From Pedobacter nyackensis (GTDB taxonomy: Bacteria; Bacteroidota; Bacteroidia; Sphingobacteriales; Sphingobacteriaceae): a stretch of 64,000 bases of DNA. Shown here one piece after another: positions 52,708 through 60,552 of the stretch (positions are counted from its first letter, which is position 1; each line of letters begins with the position of its first letter). The translations under genes were made by a program, and so were the position numbers. The stretch covers positions 62,001 through 126,000 of the forward strand of contig NZ_FWYB01000013.1 of assembly GCF_900176505.1 (NCBI RefSeq), given 5' to 3'. The notes under the pieces are model-generated. The model had not been told where the DNA came from. It ran no database searches and worked only from the letters and a program-made list of their open reading frames with translations.

Positions 52708-53187
52708 TTATTTTACACCATCATTTTTCCTTAGGAATTCCAGGATATCTCTTGTATCACCATCACTTAGATTTTGATTCGGCATTCGTACCATACAGAT
52801 TTCAAGCATAGCCTGTACCTTAGGGTCTTTATCTATCATCGCATCAGTATTGGTCATAAAATTCATGATCCACTCCGGCGTATGGCGTTTTGTAACACCC
52901 GCCCAACCCGGCCCAACCAATTTTTCGTTGGTAAGCTTATGGCAGGAAATACATTTTAGGTCCGCAAGTTTTTCACCACGGTCGGCCATTTCCGCATCCA
53001 GTTTATCATTAATCTTTACATCTTTGAATTTACCCTCCCCTCTATTCGGATCATAAGCTTCCGTACCAGGAGTTTTTGTCTCGTCAGCAGCAGATTGTTC
53101 AGTCGAACCGTTGGAATCAGAATTGCCTCCACCTGCGCATCCCGCGACAAACAAGGCTATTGAAAACATCAAAAACAGCTTTTTCAT
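52708..53187 (-). CDS. Lipoprotein c-type cytochrome, likely electron donor to NosZ
   Basis: 159 residues with lipobox FVAGC (Cys17), an acidic/serine-rich linker to about residue 60, and a single class I cytochrome c domain with haem motif C79-I-S-C82-H83. The probable axial methionine is in MVRMPNQNL. It is the first gene of the nos operon, directly before nosZ, so delivery of electrons to the CuA site is the natural role. An FNR-like palindrome is centred 65 bases upstream of its start. Confidence 0.93.
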   Translation of the reverse strand: MKKLFLMFSIALFVAGCAGGGNSDSNGSTEQSAADETKTPGTEAYDPNRGEGKFKDVKINDKLDAEMADRGEKLADLKCISCHKLTNEKLVGPGWAGVTKRHTPEWIMNFMTNTDAMIDKDPKVQAMLEICMVRMPNQNLSDGDTRDILEFLRKNDGVK

Positions 53188-53242
53188 AACATTTTATTGA
53201 TTTATTTTTATAGTGTAATGTTACGGAATACCCCATCCTCAG

Positions 53243-53262
53243 AATATGATTTCAATCATATT
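53243..53262. promoter_or_regulatory. FNR/DNR-like operator of the nos operon
   Basis: Perfect palindrome AATATGATTTCAATCATATT, containing the FNR-type core TGATnnnnATCA. Its centre is 65 bases upstream of the cytochrome c start and 97 bases upstream of the divergent membrane-protein gene, so it may control both. Confidence 0.7.
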
Positions 53263-53349
53263 AACGTTAGATTGTGATCATATTTTTAATGACATTTATT
53301 GTCTTACTTCAAGAAATTTTAAAGCAGCAGATTCGCGCTGTCCCACATT

Positions 53350-54582
53350 ATGGCAACTATTCAATTCAATAGCAGTAGGTGGATCGGAATTGCACTGATC
53401 AATTTCTTTATCGTAGCCCTTGCAGGTGTCATTTTACGGTACAAGATCAATTTCCCATTACCTTTAATTAATCAAAAGAACTTATTACACGGTCACTCCC
53501 ATTTTGCTTTTGTTGGCTGGGTAACGCTCGCTTTAATGGCTTTGATGGTAAATCATCTCCTTAGATCCGGTCTTGTAACCAATTATAGGAAATACCATTG
53601 GTTACTGATCGCCAATACGGCAACGGCATACGGCATGTTGTTTGCCTTTATCTTACAGGGCTATGCTTTATTTTCAATTACTTTTTCCACCTTATCGATT
53701 TTCGTATCCTATTTTTTTATCTATCACTACTGGAAGGATCTCAACAAGATTAAAGAGGAAAAACATATAGGTATCTGGTTTAAAACAGCCTTAATTTTAT
53801 GGGCTGTTTCTTCCATTGGAGTATTTGGACTTGCTTACCTAATGGCCAACCGCACCGTAGTTCAGGAGCTTTATTTTGCAGCCATCTATTTTTTTCTGCA
53901 TTTTCAATACAACGGTTGGTTCATTTTCTCCTGTTTTGGGTTATTATTTTCGTTTTTAAGAGAAAAGAACAAACTACACTTTATAAAAATCAACAAATGT
54001 CTATTCCTGACCCTGGCCATAACCGTTATACCAAACTATCTACTGTCTATATTCGGTCTTAAAATTCCAGGTTACTTATTTTGGATTGGAACAATTTCCG
54101 CTACCATTCAACTTGCTGCGCTTTTTTATAGCTACAAACTTTTACAAGCAATCAGCACTAGTGCGGACATTGCTATCAAAAAAATGACAACTCTTTTATG
54201 GAGCCTGGCCTACATGTCATTTGCACTCAAAATCACTTTACAGGCTTTATCCATCATTCCTTATTTTGGTAATTTTGCCTTTGCCCTCAGGCCAGTAATC
54301 ATTGGCTATCTCCATCTGTGTTTTCTCGGTGTGATTTCATTTTTCATTCTTGGTTATCTCCATGAGCTACTAAGCAGAAAAGGTATTAAATTAAACAAAT
54401 CAGGATTGCTGATTTTTATATTCGGGGTAATCTTACAAGAGGTCGTCTTAATGGTCCAGGCCTTAGATGTAATGATGAGTCAAACCTCGGCCAATACACC
54501 TATCGTTTTATTCATCGCCGCCATTGCGATGGCAAGCGGTCTGGCTATGTTGATTAAAACTAGGCGGTTGAAAAGTATTTAA
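53350..54582 (+). CDS. Multi-pass membrane protein, NnrS/haem-copper-oxidase-like
   Basis: 410 residues, almost entirely membrane helices (about 11-12). The string LLHGHSHFAFVGWVTLALMALMVNHL has a histidine cluster at the start of a helix, as in haem-binding NnrS and oxidase-like proteins, and HFQYNGWFIFSCFGLLFSF is a second such region. No CuB triad can be assigned with certainty. It is divergent from the nos operon, shares the FNR-like site, and is convergent with ric, so a role in NO or N2O metabolism is likely. Family assignment is by pattern and context only. Confidence 0.65.
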   Translation: MATIQFNSSRWIGIALINFFIVALAGVILRYKINFPLPLINQKNLLHGHSHFAFVGWVTLALMALMVNHLLRSGLVTNYRKYHWLLIANTATAYGMLFAFILQGYALFSITFSTLSIFVSYFFIYHYWKDLNKIKEEKHIGIWFKTALILWAVSSIGVFGLAYLMANRTVVQELYFAAIYFFLHFQYNGWFIFSCFGLLFSFLREKNKLHFIKINKCLFLTLAITVIPNYLLSIFGLKIPGYLFWIGTISATIQLAALFYSYKLLQAISTSADIAIKKMTTLLWSLAYMSFALKITLQALSIIPYFGNFAFALRPVIIGYLHLCFLGVISFFILGYLHELLSRKGIKLNKSGLLIFIFGVILQEVVLMVQALDVMMSQTSANTPIVLFIAAIAMASGLAMLIKTRRLKSI

Positions 54583-54589
54583 CAATAAA

Positions 54590-54614
54590 AGCCAAGCATT
54601 CGGGTTGCTTGGCT
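54590..54614 (-). terminator. Terminator of ric
   Basis: Perfect nine-base-pair stem AGCCAAGCA / TGCTTGGCT with loop TTCGGGT, followed by TTTATTG on the minus strand. Between the convergent membrane-protein and ric genes. Confidence 0.7.
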
Positions 54615-54639
54615 CATTCAACAATCAGGTTATTCAATA

Positions 54640-55602
54640 TCAATCTGCAGTTATCTGCAGTGCCTTTTCTGCTGCAATAGCTTTAGGAAACAGCACATTA
54701 TTTTCCAGATGTACATGTCTATGTAAATCGTTCTCATATTCATCAAGCTTTTTGTAGAGTATGGTATAGGAGTTACAGGCATCCTGTGGCAGGGTAAAAT
54801 TATTGGTGATTCCGCGTATCGTCTGCAATGCTTCACCGGCCTGCTCATGCTCAGATTCCATCATCTGGATGGGATTGGATACTTCTCCGAAAGCACTAGT
54901 GGGCACTGAACCTCCATGGTGCTGAACTGCCGCCAATTCCTTGATAAAGGGGAATAAGATTCTCTCCTCTTTGCTCATGTGTAACATTAAGTCTGCCCCC
55001 ACCTGACTAAAGAGCTGGGCAATCCTGAGGGTCTCTGGATGTTGACTGCCATGTACTTTCGCTACCTTATTAGCGAGTTCCATAATAAATGGGGTATTCT
55101 CTTTTACGTATTGATGATGTGTATTGATGATGTAATCTGTCAAAAATCCAATGTCCCATCTGAGATAATCATTTTCAGTTGTTGTCGTCTCACCGGTAAG
55201 CAATGCTAAGGCTCCTTGCACTTCCATCGCATCAATTCCCTTTTTTTCGCAAACCTCCGAAATAGTCTTTTTTCCTCCACAGCAAAAATCTATACCAAAG
55301 CGCTTAAACACATGGGCTTTTCTATAGTCTTTAGTTACAATTTCACCTATAGTTTCTTCATTACCCTGAGTTTCCTTTTTTGCAATTTTCACTTTCCAAA
55401 TTTCAGGCCCATTTTCCAGATAATCCCAGGAAAATGTTTGTCCTCGCTCTGCCAGAAACTGATAATACAGGGGCTTGGGGTCATGATCATTTTCAATTAC
55501 AAAAGCCTGTCCGGGGTTTAGACCGTCATACATTTCGAAAATTTTTGGATGTTTTAAGCGTGGCTCCAAAGCCGTCACATTTAATGTGTTCATCGTTTCC
55601 AT
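54640..55602 (-). CDS. ric: Iron-sulfur cluster repair di-iron protein (Ric/ScdA) with N-terminal DUF2249
   Basis: 320 residues in three parts: DUF2249 about 10-72 (IFEMYDGLNPGQAFVIENDHDP and FSWDYLENGPEIWKV), ScdA N-terminal domain about 85-135 with FGIDFCCGGKKTISEVC (C107, C108), and a hemerythrin-like di-iron domain with H162-H163, H184, H188 and later HMSKEERILFP and HVHLENNVLFP. Ric repairs iron-sulfur clusters damaged by NO and peroxide and can release NO-bound iron. The DUF2249 fusion is an added domain. An FNR-like site is centred 71 bases upstream. Confidence 0.94.
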   Translation of the reverse strand: METMNTLNVTALEPRLKHPKIFEMYDGLNPGQAFVIENDHDPKPLYYQFLAERGQTFSWDYLENGPEIWKVKIAKKETQGNEETIGEIVTKDYRKAHVFKRFGIDFCCGGKKTISEVCEKKGIDAMEVQGALALLTGETTTTENDYLRWDIGFLTDYIINTHHQYVKENTPFIMELANKVAKVHGSQHPETLRIAQLFSQVGADLMLHMSKEERILFPFIKELAAVQHHGGSVPTSAFGEVSNPIQMMESEHEQAGEALQTIRGITNNFTLPQDACNSYTILYKKLDEYENDLHRHVHLENNVLFPKAIAAEKALQITAD

Positions 55603-55666
55603 AATATTAATTTTAGGTGACTCTATTATATGAATACAAATTTACCAGCTATGATGCACGCTGTTT

Positions 55667-55680
55667 ATGATCTCAATCAC
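55667..55680. promoter_or_regulatory. FNR/DNR-like operator of ric
   Basis: ATGAT-ctca-ATCAC; over 20 bases it agrees closely with the site upstream of the nos operon (TATGATnTCAATCAnATT shared). Centre 71 bases upstream of the ric start. Confidence 0.6.
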
Positions 55681-55700
55681 ATTGAAATAATCTATGTAAA

Positions 55701-56000
55701 TCAAAGGCCCCGAAGTTTCCTTAATCCCGCTTCTGGTATAGTCCTGTAGTTCCATTCTGGCTCCCAAACCAGTGACACCTCAGCCTGATAATCCGGAAAA
55801 GTACGTATGATGCAATTTTTAACAGCCGATAAAATACTCTCACTCATGGGACAGTTTCTGGAGGACAAGGTCATTTCGATCAGGATACACTTATTTATAT
55901 TATCTACCTTGACATGATATATTAAGCCCAGATCAACAATATTGGCGTGCAATTCAGGATCGATAACTGTTTTTAAAGCATCTACAACTGTAATTTTCAT
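55701..56000 (-). CDS. MIP18/DUF59-family iron-sulfur assembly protein
   Basis: 99 residues from Met at 56000 (MKITVVDALKTVIDPELHANIVDLG); the longer frame to 56084 overlaps the upstream gene and lacks homology-like sequence. The hallmarks are VIDPELHANIVDLGLIYHV and the conserved cysteine in SSRNCPMSESI. MIP18-type proteins help insert or repair iron-sulfur clusters in the cytoplasm. It starts 22 bases after the NnrS-like gene, and so belongs to an NO-related operon, which fits with repair of NO-damaged clusters. Confidence 0.9.
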   Translation of the reverse strand: MKITVVDALKTVIDPELHANIVDLGLIYHVKVDNINKCILIEMTLSSRNCPMSESILSAVKNCIIRTFPDYQAEVSLVWEPEWNYRTIPEAGLRKLRGL

Positions 56001-56022
56001 GACAAATAAAAATTCAGGAATA

Positions 56023-57315
56023 TCAAATGTGATCATAATCTGCTGTCTTTGTTTGATGTAAAAGAAGGACAATAAGGTGTGCAAAATAACTTAATGCAGT
56101 TACCGACAGACTGCCTGCAGCAATGCTTTTAAGCGTAAAAGAATTAAAAAGGAAACCAGAAATAAATGCCAGCAGGAAAAGAAAGAAAGCAAAAGATTGT
56201 ACATAAAGTAAGCCTTTGTTGATCAGGTCAGATGGAAGGGGTGTTTTAACCTTTCCCGTAAGCTGTTCATAGTGCTTTACCCATACGATATACGGCAGGG
56301 TTTTAAAGGTCTGACCTAATATCAGCAGACTGATCCAGCCCATAAAAACCAGGCTTCCATACAGTGTGGACAGGTTTACTGCGAAAGCATCATTTTTTAA
56401 ATGATAGTACAATATAAATGGTAAAATCAATATCCCTGCAGCAAGACAAACAAACGAAAGCAAACTCTTTACCATGGGCAAATCAACATCCTTGCGAATG
56501 CGGGACTGAAAACATCTGAAAATATAAAATAGGTAAAAGCAAACTCCGGTAAGGCCCAATAACAAAACCAAATAAGTATAACCACTAATCCCATGAAGAT
56601 AGCCGTCCAGTAAAAACAATAACAATGCTGCATTAATGGAAAAATAGGCTAATAAGAGTAAGTGTTTTTTTTCATATCCAGAGATCAGGAACATAGGTAG
56701 CAATTTAGCGCTGACACCGATAATAAGCATCAGAAACCAACCCGCAATTCCCATATGGGCATGTAATCTCAGAAAATGTAAATGGTCTTTTTGCAGGAAT
56801 GAATATTGGAAATTAAAAACCATCAACAGACCAAGCAGTGCCGTTAAAGTAAGCCATAAACAGGCTGTAATTATAAATTCCTGGAAAATGGATTCCTGTT
56901 TTTTATGCTTAACCGTAAAAAAAACATTTACATTAAACAATGTAATTGCGGTAAACACCAACACTCCGGCAATTTGCATATACCTCCCCGGATCGAAAAT
57001 CCAGAAACAATAAACCAGAAGTATAATTCCAGGCACAAAGAAAGTAATACTAGCCCAGGCTAGTTTGATACTGTATAACTTTGTTTCCAGGATAACGGGA
57101 AGTAGTTGATACAAAGCACCAAAAATAATCATACTGCCCCATCCTAAAGCAGCCGTATGGGTCATAGCCAGAATTTTAGGCTGAAAGTAATGACCGGACA
57201 AGGCTTCAAGGGAAAACAAGAGCATTCCGGCCAGCACCAAAAAAAACAGACCTGCAATTAAATAATGGGTTGATACAATTCTATAAAGTGGGTTATTGTG
57301 GTTGATATTGCTCAT
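56023..57315 (-). CDS. Multi-pass membrane protein, NnrS/haem-copper-oxidase-like
   Basis: 430 residues with about 12 membrane helices. Histidine-bearing helices: MTHTAALGWGSMIIFGALYQ and LHFLRLHAHMGIAGWFLMLI, which resemble the haem-ligand positions of oxidase subunit I and NnrS proteins. A complete CuB centre cannot be assigned. It overlaps the upstream DUF1858/DUF2249 gene by four bases and is followed by the MIP18 gene. The operon and neighbouring ric suggest NO sensing or NO tolerance. The plus-strand membrane protein at 53350 looks like a distant relative. Confidence 0.7.
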   Translation of the reverse strand: MSNINHNNPLYRIVSTHYLIAGLFFLVLAGMLLFSLEALSGHYFQPKILAMTHTAALGWGSMIIFGALYQLLPVILETKLYSIKLAWASITFFVPGIILLVYCFWIFDPGRYMQIAGVLVFTAITLFNVNVFFTVKHKKQESIFQEFIITACLWLTLTALLGLLMVFNFQYSFLQKDHLHFLRLHAHMGIAGWFLMLIIGVSAKLLPMFLISGYEKKHLLLLAYFSINAALLLFLLDGYLHGISGYTYLVLLLGLTGVCFYLFYIFRCFQSRIRKDVDLPMVKSLLSFVCLAAGILILPFILYYHLKNDAFAVNLSTLYGSLVFMGWISLLILGQTFKTLPYIVWVKHYEQLTGKVKTPLPSDLINKGLLYVQSFAFFLFLLAFISGFLFNSFTLKSIAAGSLSVTALSYFAHLIVLLLHQTKTADYDHI

Positions 57316-58127
57316 GATCTATAAATTAGCATGTCCACTTCATCAGTTGATTTACGGTTAAGCAAGGACAGCAGCCCCCTTCTATTGAGTTCGGAAAGCA
57401 AGTATACAGGTACCTTTTTATGGTAAATGTATAGCAACTCATCGGCATTCAGCTTTTCAAGTTGTCCCAAAATCTGAATCATCGGTTGGGGCATTTTTAG
57501 CCCGCGAACGTCGATATATGTAATCTTGTGTACAGGAAACCGGCTTAATACCTTACCAAATAGTCCTTGCGGAGCTTCATCATGAGCTTCAACAGGTAAG
57601 GCTGTTAATGCAATTTTTTGCGCGGTCTTTTCAAACCAGGTAATGATTAATTTTTCACTCACAACTTCAGTAAAATGCAAAAAACCTTTTTCGGCCAGTA
57701 AATTTATTAATGGTACTGGCTCAAAAGAATTGATGATCTTCATACGTTCTCCTGGCCCAATTCGTTTAGCCAGGTTAAGAATTTCTTTGAGCGGGTCCTG
57801 ATCTTTGGAAAGCAGCGGACGAACATCCAGTTGATAGACATTTGTCTGCAGCTCAAAATCGATGGTATTTACCTTTGCAATTACCGGCTCTTTCATCTTT
57901 TCATCAATAACAAAACCAATGGCTTTCATGCTGTTAAAGAAATCACTCGGACTACAACCGGCAATTTTACAGGCCTCTGCAATAGTTACACGACGGGCCA
58001 GTAAATTACGCAAGACAGGATTGCGCAGCTTTGAGAAATTGCGATTTATTTTTATAAGACTGTCAATTACCTTTTCCCGGTCCACATCCAATAATGCTTT
58101 TATCCGGGTGTTTAAATTGATATTCAT
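57312..58127 (-). CDS. DUF1858-DUF2249 protein
   Basis: 271 residues in three parts: N-terminal DUF1858 (LLARRVTIAEACKIAGCSPSDFFNSM), a DUF2249 domain in the middle (YQLDVRPLLSKDQDPLKEILNLAKRIGPG in pieces, with FEPVPLINLLAEKGF), and a second DUF2249-like domain at the end (ITYIDVRGLKMPQPMIQIL, HKKVPVYLLSELNRRGLL). These TusA-like small domains are common beside NO-detoxification and denitrification genes; biochemical role unknown. First gene of the operon with the NnrS-like and MIP18 genes, overlapping the next start by four bases. Confidence 0.87.
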   Translation of the reverse strand: MNINLNTRIKALLDVDREKVIDSLIKINRNFSKLRNPVLRNLLARRVTIAEACKIAGCSPSDFFNSMKAIGFVIDEKMKEPVIAKVNTIDFELQTNVYQLDVRPLLSKDQDPLKEILNLAKRIGPGERMKIINSFEPVPLINLLAEKGFLHFTEVVSEKLIITWFEKTAQKIALTALPVEAHDEAPQGLFGKVLSRFPVHKITYIDVRGLKMPQPMIQILGQLEKLNADELLYIYHKKVPVYLLSELNRRGLLSLLNRKSTDEVDMLIYRS

Positions 58128-58163
58128 CAGTATAATTTTTATGATGGTTGCTATCTGCTGTGT

Positions 58164-58487
58164 TTACCTGAAAACGACTTTCATATTGTGCTTGGACCAA
58201 GCAATGCCTTTCAATTGGTTAACAGAGTAACCTAAATTGCCAATTGTAGGAACACCATTAAGGAAGTTCTGGATATAATAGGTACCTGTATATTTCATCA
58301 AGCTCAGGTACCGGACCATCTCTCCAAAATCTTTCTCGTTAATCAAATAGTGGTCCGCACTTCAAATTTTTGCTCCGATGCGATTAAAAAACTTAAAGTG
58401 CGTCCAAAATTCTCAAATAAATCGGAACCTGTTATCTCTTCAAATTTATCGCGCAAATCCGATCCAAAGTTTTCGTTCTCTATTCAC
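58164..58487 (-). pseudogene. Remnant of an anaerobic ribonucleotide-reductase activating protein (radical SAM, NrdG type)
   Basis: Minus-strand translation gives two pieces in different frames: FEEITGSDLFENFGRTLSFL followed by IASEQKFEVRTTI, then after a frameshift LINEKDFGEMVRYLSLMKY and GTYYIQNFLNGVPTIGNLGY. Together they read like the C-terminal third of NrdG-type radical SAM activases (EFRTTV...L..YYIQNF.NGVPTIG). The iron-sulfur CxxxCxxC part is absent. The frame break lies near 58360-58350 and a few residues are lost there. Confidence 0.7.
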
Positions 58488-58504
58488 TTAAATTAGACCT
58501 TCTG

Positions 58505-59035
58505 TTATTCCGCAATCAGTTTACCTTTCATCATAGAGACGTGGCCAGGAAAAGAGCAGATAAAGTCATAGGTGCCTTTTTCAGTAACTGTAAAAGTGAT
58601 GGTGTCTGATTCTCCACCACCAAGAAGTTTGGTATGTGCAATAATACTGGCACTTGCTGATTTAGGAATGTAATCATTGTCCTTAGCCCCCAAGGCCTTT
58701 TGTGCGAAAGTATTTACATCGGTACCTGGCTTTAGCAAAACGAAATTATGGCCCATGGCATTTTTTTCAAGTTTACCGGTATGTTTGAGCGTAAAGGTAA
58801 TCGCCTGTCCAGCGGCAACTTTAAACTCTGTTTGACTGTACTGCATCTGATCATTTCCTTCCAGGGCTACCACATTGTTCAGTTTAGCCTCAACCGGTTT
58901 TATAGGTTCAGCTTCCAGCGTTGATGTTTCGACAGATTGTGTTGTTGTAGATTCTTTTTCGGCATTTCCTCCGCATGAAGAAAACGTAATCATAAAAGCA
59001 ATGGCTAATCCTGAGATATTTAGTAATTGTTTCAT
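58505..59035 (-). CDS. Azurin-like blue copper lipoprotein
   Basis: 176 residues with lipobox FSSC (Cys21), an acidic/threonine-rich linker, and an azurin-type cupredoxin domain. The copper ligands are visible: H96 in GHNFVLL, then C160, H165 and M169 in FICSFPGHVSMMKG, the exact C-x4-H-x3-M spacing of azurin. As a periplasmic or surface electron carrier it may feed NosZ or other copper enzymes. An FNR-like palindrome is centred 80 bases upstream, between this gene and the Crp/Fnr gene. Confidence 0.95.
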   Translation of the reverse strand: MKQLLNISGLAIAFMITFSSCGGNAEKESTTTQSVETSTLEAEPIKPVEAKLNNVVALEGNDQMQYSQTEFKVAAGQAITFTLKHTGKLEKNAMGHNFVLLKPGTDVNTFAQKALGAKDNDYIPKSASASIIAHTKLLGGGESDTITFTVTEKGTYDFICSFPGHVSMMKGKLIAE

Positions 59036-59104
59036 TTTTTGTGATTTTTAATGATGATTAATAGTTCTAAATTATCCTCAAAGTTATAGCCATAGGAGTC
59101 CAGT

Positions 59105-59126
59105 TTTTATGAGTGAGATCATAAAA
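59105..59126. promoter_or_regulatory. FNR/DNR-like operator of the azurin gene
   Basis: TTTTATGA-GTGAGA-TCATAAAA is a perfect 8-6-8 palindrome, with the same TATGA-N6-TCATA frame as the nos site. It lies between the Crp/Fnr stop and the azurin start. Confidence 0.6.
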
Positions 59127-59161
59127 AGGAGAAAGAATAAGCGTGATATTTGAGGAGATAT

Positions 59162-59758
59162 TTACCTGAAAACTTTGCGGTTGCGGATGATCAACTCAGC
59201 CTTCTTTTCAAGCGATTTTATAGACCGAATGACCGTTTCTACCCTTAAACCAGTGAGATCAGCAATTTGCTGCCGGGTAATCTCCACCTTATACTTCTGG
59301 TCTGAAGGCACTTTATCTATCTTCGTTTTAAAATAATCAATCAGCCTTAACACCCGGTGTTCAGGTTCCTGTGAAGAAATTTCTGAAGCCATAATCGACT
59401 TATAATAAAGTCTTCTGGCAAGGTTGGTAGTCATACTGAGATGGATCTCTGGATTAGCCCTCAGCAATTCCATAAATTTATCCTTTGGTAAAAGAAAAAC
59501 TCTCGAACATACAATCGCTACTGCGCTGGCAGGATAAGTGTCTTTAAGAAAAAGTGGAGGTTCGCCAAAACTATCACCCTCACTAAAAAGCCCCTGAACA
59601 AATTCTTTTCCCTCATCATTGAAATTATTCATCTTTACAGCTCCGCTAAGGATTTGAAAATAATACCTGGGCATATCGCCCTTATTAAATAAAACTTCCC
59701 CCTTGTCAAAACTGGCGAGCTTGGATCCGAACTGCATCAATAAATTTTCATCAATCAT
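59162..59758 (-). CDS. Crp/Fnr-family regulator, probable regulator of the nos/NO genes
   Basis: 198 residues: beta-roll sensor domain (VLFNKGDMPRYYFQILSGAVKMNNF, GLFSEGDSFGEPPLF) and a winged helix (VEITRQQIADLTGLRVETVIRSIKSLEKK). Only one cysteine is present, so there is no FNR-type [4Fe-4S] cluster; a haem-based or other NO sensor like DNR is possible. The recognition helix LRVETVIRSIKSL is of the ETVxR type known to read TTGAT-like half sites, in keeping with the TGATnnnnATCA sites found nearby. Confidence 0.9.
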   Translation of the reverse strand: MIDENLLMQFGSKLASFDKGEVLFNKGDMPRYYFQILSGAVKMNNFNDEGKEFVQGLFSEGDSFGEPPLFLKDTYPASAVAIVCSRVFLLPKDKFMELLRANPEIHLSMTTNLARRLYYKSIMASEISSQEPEHRVLRLIDYFKTKIDKVPSDQKYKVEITRQQIADLTGLRVETVIRSIKSLEKKAELIIRNRKVFR

Positions 59759-60024
59759 AATTCTTAAGGATAGTATTTATTTAAAGTTTGAAAGTCAACA
59801 AGCCTTACATATTCCTCCAGCATTGGGCACCTAAAAGTAAAATTAACACGATACTTACTACTTGTTTCATCCTGTTATCGCTCTCCATATTCTAAGGGTA
59901 AAAGTAACGACTAAATAGATCAGGCTTGATGATTAACATCGTTTAAAAATCTGATCTTAATCAATAATTCACTTTAAGAAAGCACTTTATTTTTCGTAAA
60001 TTTCAAAAACTAATTAATATAATT
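59759..60024. other. Divergent promoter region between the Crp/Fnr and cupin genes
   Basis: 266 bases without a gene. Besides the FNR-like site at 59951 it carries a weaker similar sequence GATGATTAACATCG around 59928-59941. It should contain promoters for both divergent genes; no other feature is seen. Confidence 0.5.
59951..59964. promoter_or_regulatory. FNR/DNR-like operator of the cupin gene
   Basis: CTGATCTTAATCAA, core TGAT-ctta-ATCA, centred 67 bases upstream of the cupin ATG. Spacing matches the sites before the nos operon and ric. Confidence 0.55.
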
Positions 60025-60444
60025 ATGGAAACCAATCCAACAGAAAGAAAATCAAATAATTCTACTCCGTTACGCCCCGAGGGAGAACGTGACCTTGATG
60101 CTCCTATGGTAACAATGGATTTGTTTTCCTTAAAAACACAAATCAAAGAAGAAGAATCTTATAAAAATAGTGATCGTAATGCAATCACAATTTTTAAATC
60201 TGAAGGTATGCGCATTGTATTAGTTGCGCTTCATGAGGGCGCCGAAATGAAAACGCATAAAGCTCCGGGTATGATTAGTGTTCAGGTGCTTGAGGGACAT
60301 ATTTCCTTCAAAACAGATCAAAAAACGGCCGACCGTACTACAGGTCAAATGCTTGTGCTCCATGCCGGAATTCCTCATAGCGTTATTGCAAAAACAGAAT
60401 CAGTTTTTCTTTTAACCCTTTCGTTAAAAACAGAATCTAATTAA
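60025..60444 (+). CDS. Cupin-domain protein in the nos/NO region
   Basis: 139 residues. A single cupin barrel: LVALHEGAEMKTHKAPGMISVQVLEG and MLVLHAGIPHSVIAKTES, with H and E positions as in metal-binding cupins. Such small cupins are common beside NO/hypoxia genes of Bacteroidetes, with unknown activity. The N-terminal 25 residues (TERKSNNSTPLRPEGERDLD) look disordered. The FNR-like site upstream suggests it is part of the same anaerobic or NO response. Confidence 0.85.
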   Translation: METNPTERKSNNSTPLRPEGERDLDAPMVTMDLFSLKTQIKEEESYKNSDRNAITIFKSEGMRIVLVALHEGAEMKTHKAPGMISVQVLEGHISFKTDQKTADRTTGQMLVLHAGIPHSVIAKTESVFLLTLSLKTESN

Positions 60445-60471
60445 CTGAGTATTATATAAATATCATTGCAA

Positions 60472-60519
60472 TAGTAGCAAAGGGCAAGTCCGCAAAGAAA
60501 CGATTGCCTCCCGCTACTA
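60472..60519. other. Nested hairpin between convergent cupin and mnmE genes
   Basis: TAGTAGC (60472-60478) pairs with GCTACTA (60513-60519), and inside it GGCAA pairs with TTGCC. No T run follows on either strand, so it is a structured 3' region, possibly a weak terminator. Confidence 0.4.
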
Positions 60520-60552
60520 GCGCACAGCCCATTATGCAGTAATTATCATCGA

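Noticed and set aside
53265..53286. TTGTGATCATATT as a second Crp-type site
   Set aside because: Contains TGATCA but not the spaced half sites seen in the other four; treated as chance next to the real palindrome.
58130..58160. ATGATGGTTGCTATC before the DUF1858/DUF2249 operon as an FNR-like site
   Set aside because: Only one half site matches and the spacing is wrong.
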